A stretch of 64,000 nt of DNA from Dendrophyllia cribrosa (lineage: Eukaryota; Cnidaria; Anthozoa; Scleractinia; Dendrophylliidae): positions 30,374,227 to 30,438,226 of the forward strand of contig JAJLRJ010000003.1 in NCBI GenBank assembly GCA_024195265.1, read 5' to 3'. The position numbers and the translations under genes were made by a program. Positions within the stretch are counted from its first letter, which is position 1. Each line of letters opens with the position of its first letter. This document shows positions 11,961 to 24,300 of the stretch, one piece after another. The notes beneath the pieces are model-generated. The model did not search any database. It was given only the letters and a program-made list of their open reading frames with translations, and was not told where the DNA came from.

Positions 11961-13977
11961 TGGTGAGTGGATTTGAAGCCAAGCAGTAAGGTCAGTTGCA
12001 TTGCTGGAACATTTATATATATATATATTTACAATTCTAATTCTCGTTTACAGTGAATCGTAACAGAAAAGTCCAGGCCTCGAAAAGTCGACTTTTTTGT
12101 TACAATTTCGAGAAATGCGTTGAGATGAACCGTAAGCTAAAACAGAATTTGCTTAAATTTTTAAATTTTTATTTAAACTGTGCTATGTGTCATTTCTCAG
12201 TAACCCAATGAGACGTCTGCCTTTTTGTTTTTCGAATTTAAATGCAGAGAAAGCCACCGATCAGTACCACCACGAAGGAATGCTTTGCATAAATGTTCTC
12301 TGTTTACCCGGCATTGCCACTTGGTATCTACAAAAGCTGTTTTTAACTGTTAGTTCTATTTTCAATCCATGTCACTTTAAAGATATCATGTTCAATTTTC
12401 ATGCCGTATGTATTCTTGCCTAAGGCCACCTGTTGTCTTTACTTTCTAAATATACTCCACAAACACACGTGCACATTGCAGTTGAACAAACAACGTGTCT
12501 TGCCGAGAAAACATTGTAACAAAATATCAATACGTTTGATACATATCGTTTAGTTCAGTTTATACTCGGCGAATGTCCCAAGCTTCCTGCGCTTATTCGC
12601 GCTTAAAATAACAACAAGCTAAGAGGAAATGCGGACGAACAATTGAACAAAAGCCTGTATTTCTACTCGCTATCACCTGTTAAAAGACCTGTAAGCTCCA
12701 ACACAATAAACACAGTGTTGGGCGGGGGATAAACCTACAGTTTACAAAACTTCCAAATTAAATTAACAGCAGATCCGTACTCTTAAGATCATAGTTTACC
12801 GGAAGTTCGTTTCATTGTTCGTTATATTTTTTCATCTTCTTGTGCGTGGGCCCTTTTATCCCTTTGAATTGCCTTATTGCTATATTAAGCCAATAAAATG
12901 CCTTCCCTTGGCCTTTACCTTGGAGACCGGAATAATATTACAAGTTTCATCCGATTTTACGTTTTAGCTCGTTTTGTGGCGCAGTAAGTAATTTTGGACC
13001 TAATATTTTAAAGTATTTTTTAAAAGTTTTGGCCGAGAAAAAAACATTGTGTTCTATACTTCCGGTGTGTCACATAATGCATTTCCGGTTTTTGGAATTT
13101 CGTGAAGAACTTGTTGTTGTTCGGCAATTACCTTTATCGTTGGGAAATTTTTTGCAGGACTGAATCGTAGGTTCCAATTCCACTGAGCTTTTGTGTCAGA
13201 TGAAACGGATTAATAAGGGAGTCTTGCATGAACAAAAATTCTAAATTCTCTATGTAGTTTAATAACTCTCATTATCCAGTTTAAGACGGACACCCCTGTA
13301 AGGCAGAGGCTCTCTTCGACGGGCATGGTTCTGGCCGAATTTCACTTGTTCGTCTGTTATTTAACTCTCTGTAAGCGGATACTTCTCTATTTAATATAAA
13401 AAGCTAAAGCTTCACAGAATTCACTGCGTACATTGAAAAAAGCAAGCTCATTATCTAAACAAGGGCTACTATTGGCAAGTACATCATATGCCGTAGAAGC
13501 TTTTTTCATTAAATTTAAATAATTTGTGCTCCAATATTTTCATGAATTTATAATAGTACTCGCGATCTTGCGTTGAACTATGAAAAAAAAAACAGAGGAT
13601 TAAAAAAGCAAACCGGTATTATAATCTATCAATGGATTTCTAGATCAATGGCAATGTACAATTGTACAGCTATCTACCAGTCACGGCTTAGAAACTAAAT
13701 AGAAGAAAATATTGACATAGCAACAGACATTGTAAATACGTTTGCGCGTTTCACGACAAGCTCTCATTCATGGCTGGAAAAACAAAGGGATATGTCTGGG
13801 CTTGCTTCCAGACGAAATTATCGATGCATCAAAATTCGGTTTTGAAATAAAAAAATATATATCTCACAATTTATGAAGATTCAAATAACTAGAATATAAC
13901 GAAGAGGGGAATTTGTCACGAGGTCCTTCTTCTGAAGACCATTCAAGGTGAAAGGAAACGCCTAGTAAATGTAATGT

Positions 13978-14871
13978 CTAAATTAATTTTGCGCCAATAT
14001 GATTACCGTACATCTGATCTTTCGAGAAACAAAGAGTTTTGTTTATCGCATCCCCTCCCCAGAGAGCAACGGCGTTGCTTCTTTTGTTGGTGAAATAAAC
14101 CAATGGAATCAGAGATCGAGGAATTTTGCTTCCGGCGAAATAACGGCGCAAGCGTAGAAGGGTGACGTTATCCCCGGGGGGAGATACCGTCAGTTGCTTT
14201 ATCCGGTCAATGGCGTATGTATCAATCATGAAACTGACGACGCTCGTGAATATCGCCATAAAATACGTCGACTCGAATAGGTATTTTCAAATGCGAGGAG
14301 CTCAGCTCATTCACTAGAGTTGAAAATTTCATCATACTTCCTTTGGGAGTGTTTAAGGAGCCGATAACGACATCTTTTGTGTGTCTAACGCTCAAATTCC
14401 TCTTTCCGTGTTGGAAACGAAACTTGACTTCCTCAGCTTGCGAGGAGAATCGACCCGCACAAGTTCTGTTTGCTGCGACACATCGGACCGTTCCTGCTTT
14501 CTTGAAAAGCCTAGTTAATTGCTGAAGGTATTTATTCTGCAAACAAGTATTTTCCAGTGTTGGATAGCGATTTTTTATATGTTTAAGGTGAGTTTATTGA
14601 AGCGCAAAGCGCTGTTTCTTAATCGATCTTGCAATCTTGGGAACGTGCAGAAACATGTCAATTTGCACTACGTTCTACGTGATGTGACGATCCGTCGACC
14701 TCGTGGAGTTTTCATAATGTTACTGTATTCTTCTTCGTTCCCCGAGACTGTAAAATCGATCTCTTTATGCAGACCTTTGATAGAAATCGGTATAAAATAT
14801 GATCCCGATGAAGACCAGTCATGTCGCTTTCTCGTGCGCGCTGTTGTGGGTTCTTTGTTGAGGCTTGTCAA
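13978..14871 (-). other. Coding-like minus-strand frames, unassigned
   Basis: Three minus-strand open frames lie here: 14222-14542 (106 codons, with QAEEVKFRFQHGKRNLSVRH), 13978-14259 (93 codons, with RLRRYFAGSKIPRSLIPLVY) and 14668-14871. The first two overlap in different frames. Their composition is somewhat protein-like, but a 148-codon frame opposes them on the + strand at 14519-14965, and I see no clear splice structure or family. They may be exons of a minus-strand gene, a decayed gene, or chance in a less AT-rich patch. Confidence 0.2.
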
Positions 14872-14999
14872 CGACTGTTCAGAAATTTCAAAAGAGAATA
14901 TACTGTTTATTATGTCCTTGTGTTTAAAAGGTAAAGGGGGTTGTTTCCTACGTATAACTGTCTAAATAGAGATCATTTTATCGGTATATTTGATTTATA

Positions 15000-16730
15000 A
15001 TTTCGGAATAATCGGTAATTCGCACTGCGATCATATTGAGCTTTGTTTTGCATTCGTCAAATTCGCATGACCTATTCAGAGCACTCAAAGGAATTTCAAT
15101 GCCTTTTACCTTTTCGCTGGTGTTTGTTTTACGTCTAGGCGCCGTAAACTACCGGAAATTACACTGAACAGTTTAAAAGTGGAAGAATTTTCGATTTTGC
15201 TGTTGTTTTCTCCATTGAAGCTTCTCAGAAAGTTCAATATTTTAGTATGCAACAGGAAGTCTCGATTCTACGGTTTGTGCTTGTTATTGCAAATTCCAGC
15301 TTGGGTCACGAAATAGCTTGTTCGAGAATTGATCGAGCGAAGATCCGAACAATGTAAGCCTATAACAACAAAATAATTTCGTTGTATAGAGTAAAGTGGC
15401 CTGAAAACTTTCAAGCTTTACGTTTTACCACTTTACAGGCGTAATCTCGTTATAAACAATTTTAATATTATGGTTTACATTTACGTAACAGTCGCCAGGC
15501 TGTTTCAGTAGTAATATATTTTCTAAAGTATTTTTCCTGTTTCGCACCTCTTCAGTACTCTAATGTTACCGTAGGAGAAAAATCCATTACCAACACTACA
15601 TAAAATAAGGCTTTCAGCTATTCTCTGTATACAATTTGTTTTTCATTTTTCACAGAAGTTGGTTTTTGTCATTTGCAATATCAAGATTAGTAATCAAGTT
15701 TTATCAAAATTCAAGGTCAAATGTGATTTTGCAATACTTGGTATTTAAAGAAATATCTTTTGGTTAAAAGTTTATCATGACAAAATTAGGAGGACTTAAT
15801 TTTCTGCACAATTCAACAAGAAATATTGCTGTCAAAGGTAATTAGAAAAACAATAATTGACCATTCTGTGGATGACTTGTTGTTTCAGAATGTAGTTTTG
15901 ATTGTCGTCGCACTTTCTGACTATCACAGGTCAAACCAAACACCTGATTCGGGGGGGGAATTTTTAGCATTGTAATCACATTTTATTGCTTTTAAGAACA
16001 GGTTAAGTGTACTTTACATGTATATTTCTTGGAAAGATAGTTACAGTGACATAAATAGCTTTTTTTTTTCTTGTACAGTTTTAGTTTTTGATGTACAAAT
16101 GCTTTCAGTTTATTATTTTGTTCAAGTTGTATCTGATGTGCAAGCTAGTAAGGTTCTTACGTAGTGGGCAGGTGAATCACGAGGTAGAGTAAATCCTTTT
16201 ATGCAAGATTGACTACTTGTAAACAGGAAGTTCTTGTTCATTTTACAATGTTCCCTTTTTTTAGGTTCTTGGACTTCTCACAAATTTTTATTATACATGT
16301 AACTGTAAAAAATTTTCTGTAGTCTTCTTTATAATATAGTTTTTGCAAAGAATTTAAAGAATTCTTGTTCAACCTTGGTGTAATGATATCTTATAAATAG
16401 TGACTTCAAAAAAATGAGAATGATTAGAACTTAAATTAGAACTTAAATGCTTCATTATTGAGAGAGTGGTATCATTTTGAAATCACCAAATTTCTAGAAT
16501 TTTTGTGCACATGTATAATTGTATCTACTTTATAAACTATGTGTAGAACTCTTTCATTGTTAATCTTGTGACCATTTTTTAGAAATCCTGTAACTTCAGT
16601 AATATTCAAATTGACAAGATATGATGAAGCTTAACAGTTGTGTTAATTAAAACTGATTTTTAAACTGGTCAACTCATATTAGTAAATATATTAAATTTGA
16701 AGTTTCTTGTTTCCACGCAACTGCATATAA
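15000..16730. other. AT-rich, no gene seen
   Basis: Probably intronic or intergenic sequence 5' of the Roquin coding region. Only short poly-T and AT tracts are visible. Confidence 0.4.
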
Positions 16731-16732
16731 CT

Positions 16733-16748
16733 CATGTGACGTCACATG
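16733..16748. promoter_or_regulatory. 16-bp perfect palindrome centred on a CRE
   Basis: CATGTGACGTCACATG is a perfect palindrome containing TGACGTCA, a consensus bZIP (CREB/ATF) site. It lies about 850 bp upstream of the Roquin ATG, probably inside the 5' intron. A functional role is not shown. Confidence 0.3.
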
Positions 16749-17522
16749 CGATGCAAGAAAGATCAAAGCAGCCACTTTTCTTGGAATTAACACGTCCCTG
16801 TAGCTTCATGAAAATTACTTTCAGTTTTGAAATGTGACTGTATGACTGTATTTTGCAATAATATTCCTAGTCTTGTTGTTTTATCACCTGTAAGTCTTAT
16901 AATTGCTTACTTTTGTAAATGTAATTTAACCCTAATCCCAAATTTCATTTTGTTAAATATTGAAAAACAAATGGTACCATGCAAACATACATGTAGTACT
17001 TCATGGAGCCCTTCAATTACATGTACATTTAACTCACAAAAAGTGTTTTTTTGTTTGTTTTTTGTTTTTGCCATGTGCTGTTGTATTGTACATTATACAT
17101 GTACATGTACATGTACACATGTATTCTTATTTTTGTTGTCATTTGACCTGCATTTGAAGTTTTTTTTTCCTGGCTTATTTTTATCTTTTGTTTGATTTCT
17201 CTCATTCTTGCATGATTACTGATTAGGAGCCTTACAATGTAGTTTTAACACAACAGGAAATGAAAGGTGTTTGTTAAATAAACAACCGTCTGAAGTATTT
17301 CCTTACCAGATAGTTAATTGTATGCTAATTTGCTTTATCTTGTCTTCATTGAAACCATGTTATTTTTGCAGTTTCTATGAATATGATTGTGAATTCTACA
17401 TGTACATGTACATGCCAATGTAACTTCCTATCCTTTCTTTGTGGTTTATATATTTTTGGCATGCTTCTTTTATTTTAAAATTAAAAAGTCTGTTGTCATA
17501 TAAATGTCTTTTTTTTTTTCAG

Positions 17523-17585
17523 GATACCTATGGTATTTAGCACTACTTTCATCAAAACTGCAATCTGCAATAGCTGAAATCAATC
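17523..17585 (+). promoter_or_regulatory. Roquin 5'UTR segment with an upstream ORF
   Basis: A T10-C-AG acceptor ends at 17522. The 63 nt between it and the main ATG contain an upstream ATG at 17530 that opens a 15-codon frame and stops (TGA) at 17575-17577, eight nucleotides before the Roquin start. Short upstream frames this close to a start often lower translation. Here that is only an inference. Confidence 0.55.
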
Positions 17586-18392
17586 ATGCCAATTCAAACC
17601 CCACAGTGGACAGAGTTTCTCCAGTGTCCAATATGTACCAACAATTTCGACGAACACAGCAGGCAACCAATCAGCCTTGGATGTGGTCACACAATGTGTG
17701 ACTCCTGCTTGTCAAAGCTGCCAAAAACCCAGTGTCCATTCGACCAGGCTGTTGTTGAAACAGATGTCTCCAAGCTCCCTTTCAACTATGCTCTCCTTCA
17801 ATTAGTCGGAGTAGAAATACCAGACGATCCGCTTCCAGCCATAGAAAGTGTACAGAACAATGCTGCGCAATATCGAGCGGCTAAACACGCTATTGAAGAA
17901 CTTGCATTGTTCTTGCAACCTGCAGCCGGTGGTCCTAATGGAATGGTCAATGGAAATAGCAATGGAAGTTACTGTAATGGCTCTGTTAATGGTAATGGAA
18001 ACAGTATTCCAACAAGACCTATGCAGCGTAAGCTGGTGACATTAGTAAACTGCCAGCTTGCCGAGGCTGATGGACGAACCAGAGCCATGCGTGCTGCTAG
18101 AAGCCTTGGAGAAAGAACTGTAACTGAGCTTATATTATTACACCAAAATCAGCAACAACTGTCAGCAAATTTGTGGGCTGCAGTTAGGAACCGTGGTTGT
18201 CAGTTTTTAGGACCAGCAATGCAAGAAGAGGCATTGAAATTTATTTTGTTGGCTCTTGAGGGAGGAGAAGCTCTGTCTAGGAAAGTTTTAGTTCTGTTTG
18301 TGGTTCAGAAGTTGAAGTCGTCGTTTCCGCAAGCTTCTAAGACAAGTATTGGTCATGTGGTACAGTTACTTTACAGGGCATCCTGTTTTAAG
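17586..18392 (+). CDS. RC3H: Roquin exon 1 (coding): RING plus most of ROQ
   Basis: Residues 1-269. The first eight residues MPIQTPQW and the RING spacing place the start at this ATG; no in-frame alternative fits. A low-complexity insert of NGNSNGS type at about residues 118-142 separates the RING-linker helix region from the ROQ core and looks specific to this lineage. The exon ends at AAG followed by GTGGGT, phase 0. Confidence 0.93.
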
Positions 18393-21300
18393 GTGGGTAA
18401 TAACCTGGGATCATGTATTTCTTTTTAAAACCCTTTAACTCCCAAGAGTGCCAAATATCAAAATTCAAGAGAAATCTTAAATTTAATGTTGTAAAATATT
18501 GAAAATCAAATGGTACCATGCGAAAGTACTGCTGAAGAGGTTTCATTTGAATGGTTACACCATAGGATTTCGCTGATAGACTCAAAAGCTAGAACAACAC
18601 TTCATGTCTACATAACTGACTCAGGGAGTGACAGGGTTTTTTAAATAATTAATTTTCTTATTGATGAGAAAACTAATGTTGAGTTGCCTTAAAGACCTGT
18701 TTGAGATTTTATTACGTTAAGATCTGACCATAAAATAAATATTCACGTGGCATTGTTTCAGGTGGAAAAAAAGAACAATGAGTCATCTCTGATGCAGCTT
18801 AAAGAACAGGTACAGTTACACATACATGTATATTGTTAGAAGTTTTTTTGCTGTAGCATAACAATGATACATTGTTATATTTAACTAAAATAATGTCTTT
18901 AGCTTTGAAGTTCAAAGTTCAAACTTGTTTCTGTTTGATCATTTGTATGGTTCATTTGGTTGGTTTGTTTGCATCCTTTTTGTCATTTGAAGGGCTCCCT
19001 GCAAGAACGTCCTGAGTGCTTTTTTGGTAATTTTCACTAAAATTGTATGTTTTAGGCCTTTAAAAGCACAGTTTTGTCAAATTAATGATTTATTATTGTT
19101 AAGGTACTTAAAACAGCTCCAAAATGGGGAAGAAAATCCACATCTTTGAGAAAATGTTTTGGGCCCCTATGACACCCTATGGCTCCCAGGACACCCTATG
19201 TATCTTTTCAAAATAAAAAAAATTTATTCTGTTCAAAGATGGAAGATTTGTTGACCTGGTTTAAATCCTTTCAGTCATATTAACATGATCCAGTCATAAT
19301 TTTGGCAAGTGGGACCCTTTGGAGGCCAAAAATCCAGGATTTCTGTGAAAATTTTCCAAAAACGCACTCAGGACGTTCTTGCAGGGAGCCCTTCATTTGT
19401 TTAGCACTGTTCACTTCCTTTGTGTTGTAAAAAGTATATGGTGGTGGATACTTAAACACTAATAATTTTGATTTTGTAATCATTATTCCAGAGCATATAT
19501 ATTGTAACATCTTAAGCAAAAAATATGTCAGTTGATACAGTAAAATTTTATTGTGCTGTTACAGGAAATATCCCTACTCCCCCCATTAAAGGTCATAGAA
19601 AATTCTGAGGGGGGAGGGGGTCTCATAAGCTAAAGTTTTCAAAGGGAAGTTTGAAACCAAACTGGAATATTCAGAGAAGTGGGGTTTAAGTCAAAAAAGT
19701 TTCCATGGAGGAGGTATGGATATTTTCTGCAACAGCATAATATTATTCCTAGGCATATGATAGTAATCATGACTGTGATTTATTTATTAGTTCCGTACAT
19801 ATTATGCACTTCGAAAAGAACATGATGCACAGATAGTGCAGATTGCTACAGAGGCAGGACTGCGCATTCTTCCAGACCAGTGGTCCTCACTGCTATATGG
19901 AGATCTTGTTAACAAATCTCATATGCAGTCCATTATTGACAAGGTATGACAAAAATCATTACTTTGATGTGACAACAATTTCGGATGGAATAAAAAGCAA
20001 AATTAAACTGTCCTTCCCCCGAATCAATGATGAATTTATGCTAAAAACAAAATGCACCATTTTTTTCCATCATGAAATGGGTAGGGGTTGTCTTAATTTT
20101 TGATTAAAATTGTCCAAGATTGAAGCTTAAGTACATTTTTAGAAATGAACTTGTTATACAGTAAGAAGTCCTCTTGCTTGGGAAATACACCTTTCAGTAA
20201 GTGTTCTAAAGTCTGCTTGTTATTAACCTCTTGCCATATGCAATGATAATACTGTACTATTGTTTCATAATACACAAGACTGTAAGAATCATACGGGGTA
20301 ATTCAATGCCGTTTTTGTACATTTCAGCTCCAGTCTCCAGCGTCGTTTTCTCAGAGCATTCAGGAGTTGATCATTGCTCTTCAGAGGTCTGGAGATCCAG
20401 GTGAACTGTGCAAGATGCGCGACCAGTTTGAAGTGCTTTCTGAGATTGATGCTTCACCAGGTTTGTGTGCGAGTCAGGGCTCATTTTGGTTAATTAAAGG
20501 TTTAATGAAACACAAATTAATTGACTTTTGTTTGATTTTCTTGTTCTTAACAGAGGCAGCATGTCCTGAATGGGATGAATTAGAGAAGGCTATGACTGCA
20601 GTGCATTCTGTGGTCCATGGACTTGTGAAGTTTTCAAAAGTGAGTGCAGTTGTGTTTATTAGATCTGTGGCTCTTGGTTTCATTAACAAAGTGGAGCATA
20701 TGCTACTTTTGTTATCTCTGATGCTTTTCTTGACACCAAATTCAAAAGTTAATGTTTGCCATCAAAATTATCTTTAAATGATTTTCTACCTGAGTAGAAG
20801 AGAATGTTCCAAGACTTTACCTGTTGGGCTATCAAGTGTGACAATCCGGGTAGTACTGAAGAGTTTTTGCTTTTTTACCCACACATTAGACCCATGGCAA
20901 GGGAATGAGAAGCTCCAGTGATCCACCCCAGGTATGTATGATAAGAGAGTAGTGGAACCCTGTGACACAACCACTTGGCTAAGTATATAAATTTGTACCC
21001 TTCACATTCTCATTGCCACGAATTACCACAAATTACCACAATCTGCTCCCGTACGGCCTCGTGGCTCAAGCGGTAGAGTGACAGAAGATCTTATCCGGAG
21101 GTTGTGGGTTTGAATCCCACCGAGGTCAAAGATTTTTTTCTTTCCCTCGTGTGGTCCCTCATTTCCTTACTAGGGATAATGCTCAGTACAGGGAAATTTA
21201 TGGGTTGACCTTAGCACTATAATTTACACACAGAGTTAATTCTCTGATTCCTTGTTTGTATCACCAGTGCTACGTGGTTCCACATTTATTTGTACACTTG

Positions 21301-24300
21301 GCTAATACCTTATTATAGGAAATTAATGCTCCATGAAATTAATGTGAGTTTTAAAAAGTTCCCGGTTCCAATGTATTCAATGCATTATGTTTCATTTTTG
21401 AGGTGTTACGGAAATTGGAAAGCCAAACTCATCTAAATGCAATGTTCTTTTCTTCAGCCTCACAACAACAACAACAAATTTAAAACCAGCATGTGCCGGG
21501 ATTTTTCACGAGGAGGATGTCCCAGGGGAGGTCACTGCACATTTGCACACTCCGAGGAGGAGCTTGAGATGTAAGTACTTTTAAAGCCAAGTGGTTCTTT
21601 AGGCTGTATCTCAAGTTTCTGTAGTACATTGTAAGAAACATTAAAGGGGCTTTGTCACTATATTTATATCAATACATGTACATGTAGAAACCCCACAGTA
21701 ATGTCAGGCATGTAGATTCAGTTTTTAACAGGTGGGAACGGGTAAAATAAAAAAAAGAGAAAAACGTAGTCCTTTTAAAACTGTACTTGGCTTTTAAAGC
21801 CGGAAAAATGATGTTCACAGCCGGGTAATTTCTCCGGTTCCCGGCTATTATCTACATCCCTGAATGTTCTGTTTTGTTTAAAAATATTCTACTAGTGCTC
21901 AAAGAGTAAAAACAAAAGCATCTTGGGCTGCAGATGGGGAGTGTGGAAATGGATTGCAACTTGAAGAAAGTTGGAAAACTTGAAAACTTGCTAAAATTCT
22001 GCTATGGTTTATTCTCTCTTTGAAAATTCACTTGATGTCTTCCTCTTAGTATTTTGTAAGCATTTTGTGTTTGACAGAAGTACTAAGTTTTAATTTGGGG
22101 CAGTTTTGAGCCAAAATTGTCAAAAATCCCCTTGACATGGGGACTTCTATATTTTATCTAAAACTACTTACTAGTGACAAAAAATGTCAAATTGTTTGCT
22201 TATTACAAATTTACAATGTAGTGGCTTGATTGTTTGCAATTCAATTTTGTAGAAAACATTTTGTGGAGCTCCAATCAATTCATATTCATAATCATATTCA
22301 GTTTAAGGTGATTCCCTAGTTTTGCATTGCGCATCACTACTGCGCATAATAAATTGCGTCATTTGCGCGTGCACGAGCGCGCGCGCACTCCAAAGCAAGA
22401 GGGTTTCCTTTAAGGATTCAATTACAAAGAGGATTTCGCGCTGGTCGGGAACAATAGCTTGACAACGAGCACGGTGACCCCCAATTTTTAATGCAGAAAT
22501 CTAAATGACACATGGTTGACTACAATATATCGCGATTTAAAGAAAAGTTAAAAATTCTGCTTTGAAATATTTGTATTTGAATGCTGTAAAGAACACGTCT
22601 TCAGGTAGTGTTGGGTATGCGCGCACGCCGCGAATTCTTTAATTTCTTTCATAATCTTAATTCCTGGTCAACTAAAATTGTTTATAATGTAAGATCAAAG
22701 TCAATTTTGTTGAACTGCTCTATTATTTTAATCCAAACAATGATTTTTTTTTAGAAATTATAGTCCCCTTTCTGATTATTAGGGTTCAGTAATGAAACCT
22801 CGCGGGTCGTATAGTTACTGTAATGGCCATCCATGTTGTGCAAAAACGAGCACGGTGACCCCTATTTTTTATTTCATTTTTGTGATGCTCATAACATAAT
22901 TACCATCTGGACCAAGTTTTAGAAAATCATAAAAATTCCTTCTTTTTCAATGGAATCACCTTAATATTTTCCTTCAAAACATGTATTTATTTTTTTTCTG
23001 GGATACTGAAAGTTTCGGCATTTAGAGCCAAGCACCAACTCTGTTAGCTACTCATGAGATTATAAATCTAATGTCATTTATTCTAAGGTATAACAAAAGA
23101 AGAACTCGTGCACCACTTCCCCGCCCAGCCCCTATTCCCAGAGGATCAGGGAACGGGGCAGGTCCAGATCAATACTCGCCCCATGGCTCCATAGAAAATG
23201 GCTGCGACTCAAGTCCAACGGTTACCCAGGCTCCTTCTAATAGTGTTAATGGTTCGGCCCGATCTTCTCCTCACTATGTTTCAGGTATGAATGGACAGAA
23301 TTGCAATGTTCTTCATCCTTTAAGTTTTGGACATTTTCATTCTACACTGTATAATGTAATTTGTGATAGATCATACAGTATAATAAACAGTACCAAAGGG
23401 AAGCAATATACAAATGTTTTCGTTTGAATTGTCACACAACAGGACAACATCGACAGGTGCAGTAGAACACATTACACATACATCATGTATACTGTACTTT
23501 GGATGTGAAAATTTGTGGCATTAATAGTTAAGTATGTTGTATGTTATACATGTATGTTGTGGTTAAATTTCTCTTTGGTTTGAAAATTTTCAAAACAGTT
23601 TTCTCAGATTCATTGTCATATTCTGAGATAAAGGAAAACAAAAATCAAACTGTATAAAAATTTTTAAACCAAAGAAATATTTGAACAGCTACACATGTAC
23701 TTACATGTAACAATTTCCAACAAGCTTTCCAGCATTGCCGATGTGAAAACCAACAAGCTTATCACTCAACCTCCTAAAAGAACGGGTTAGTTTCTAGAGA
23801 AACTGTGGTGCTGCGTCGGTGGGGGAATGAAACACGAGAATTTAGTTTTATCGACTGAGTCCATAAGGTAAATTGACCACCATAAAAAGATTCAAATAGC
23901 TGACGTTTCGAGCGCTAGCCTTTCGTCGGAGCAAAGCACCTGAAGTAAATTTATATGTATGTGCTGTTATTTTGTTTTAGGCGAAATGTCACAATCTACA
24001 CCTGGTTATGGACCGCCCCCTCAAGTAAGCCGCAGAGACAGTCAGGAACAAATACAGATGATGTCACAGAGAATGAAGCAAATGACGATGCAATCTCCAC
24101 AGCCTGTATACCAGAGTGATGGCTACTGTGGACCTCGTTCTCCTTATGAGCATGTGCCATCATATGTATCACCATCAGGGAGCGACAGACAGCAGTACTT
24201 CCAGTATTACACCCCATCCACAGCACCGCCTGGCAGTTCTTATTCCAATGCTGTGTCCAGGGGAAAGGATGTTACAGTTGGTAAGAAAATTAATACCTTT

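Noticed and set aside
14519..14965. 148-codon + strand protein
   Set aside because: No domain or splice context, low-complexity hydrophobic composition, and opposed by equally good minus-strand frames.
21055..21127. Functional tRNA gene
   Set aside because: Acceptor and T arms are good, but the anticodon stem does not pair and the loop lacks T33. Better read as a SINE head.
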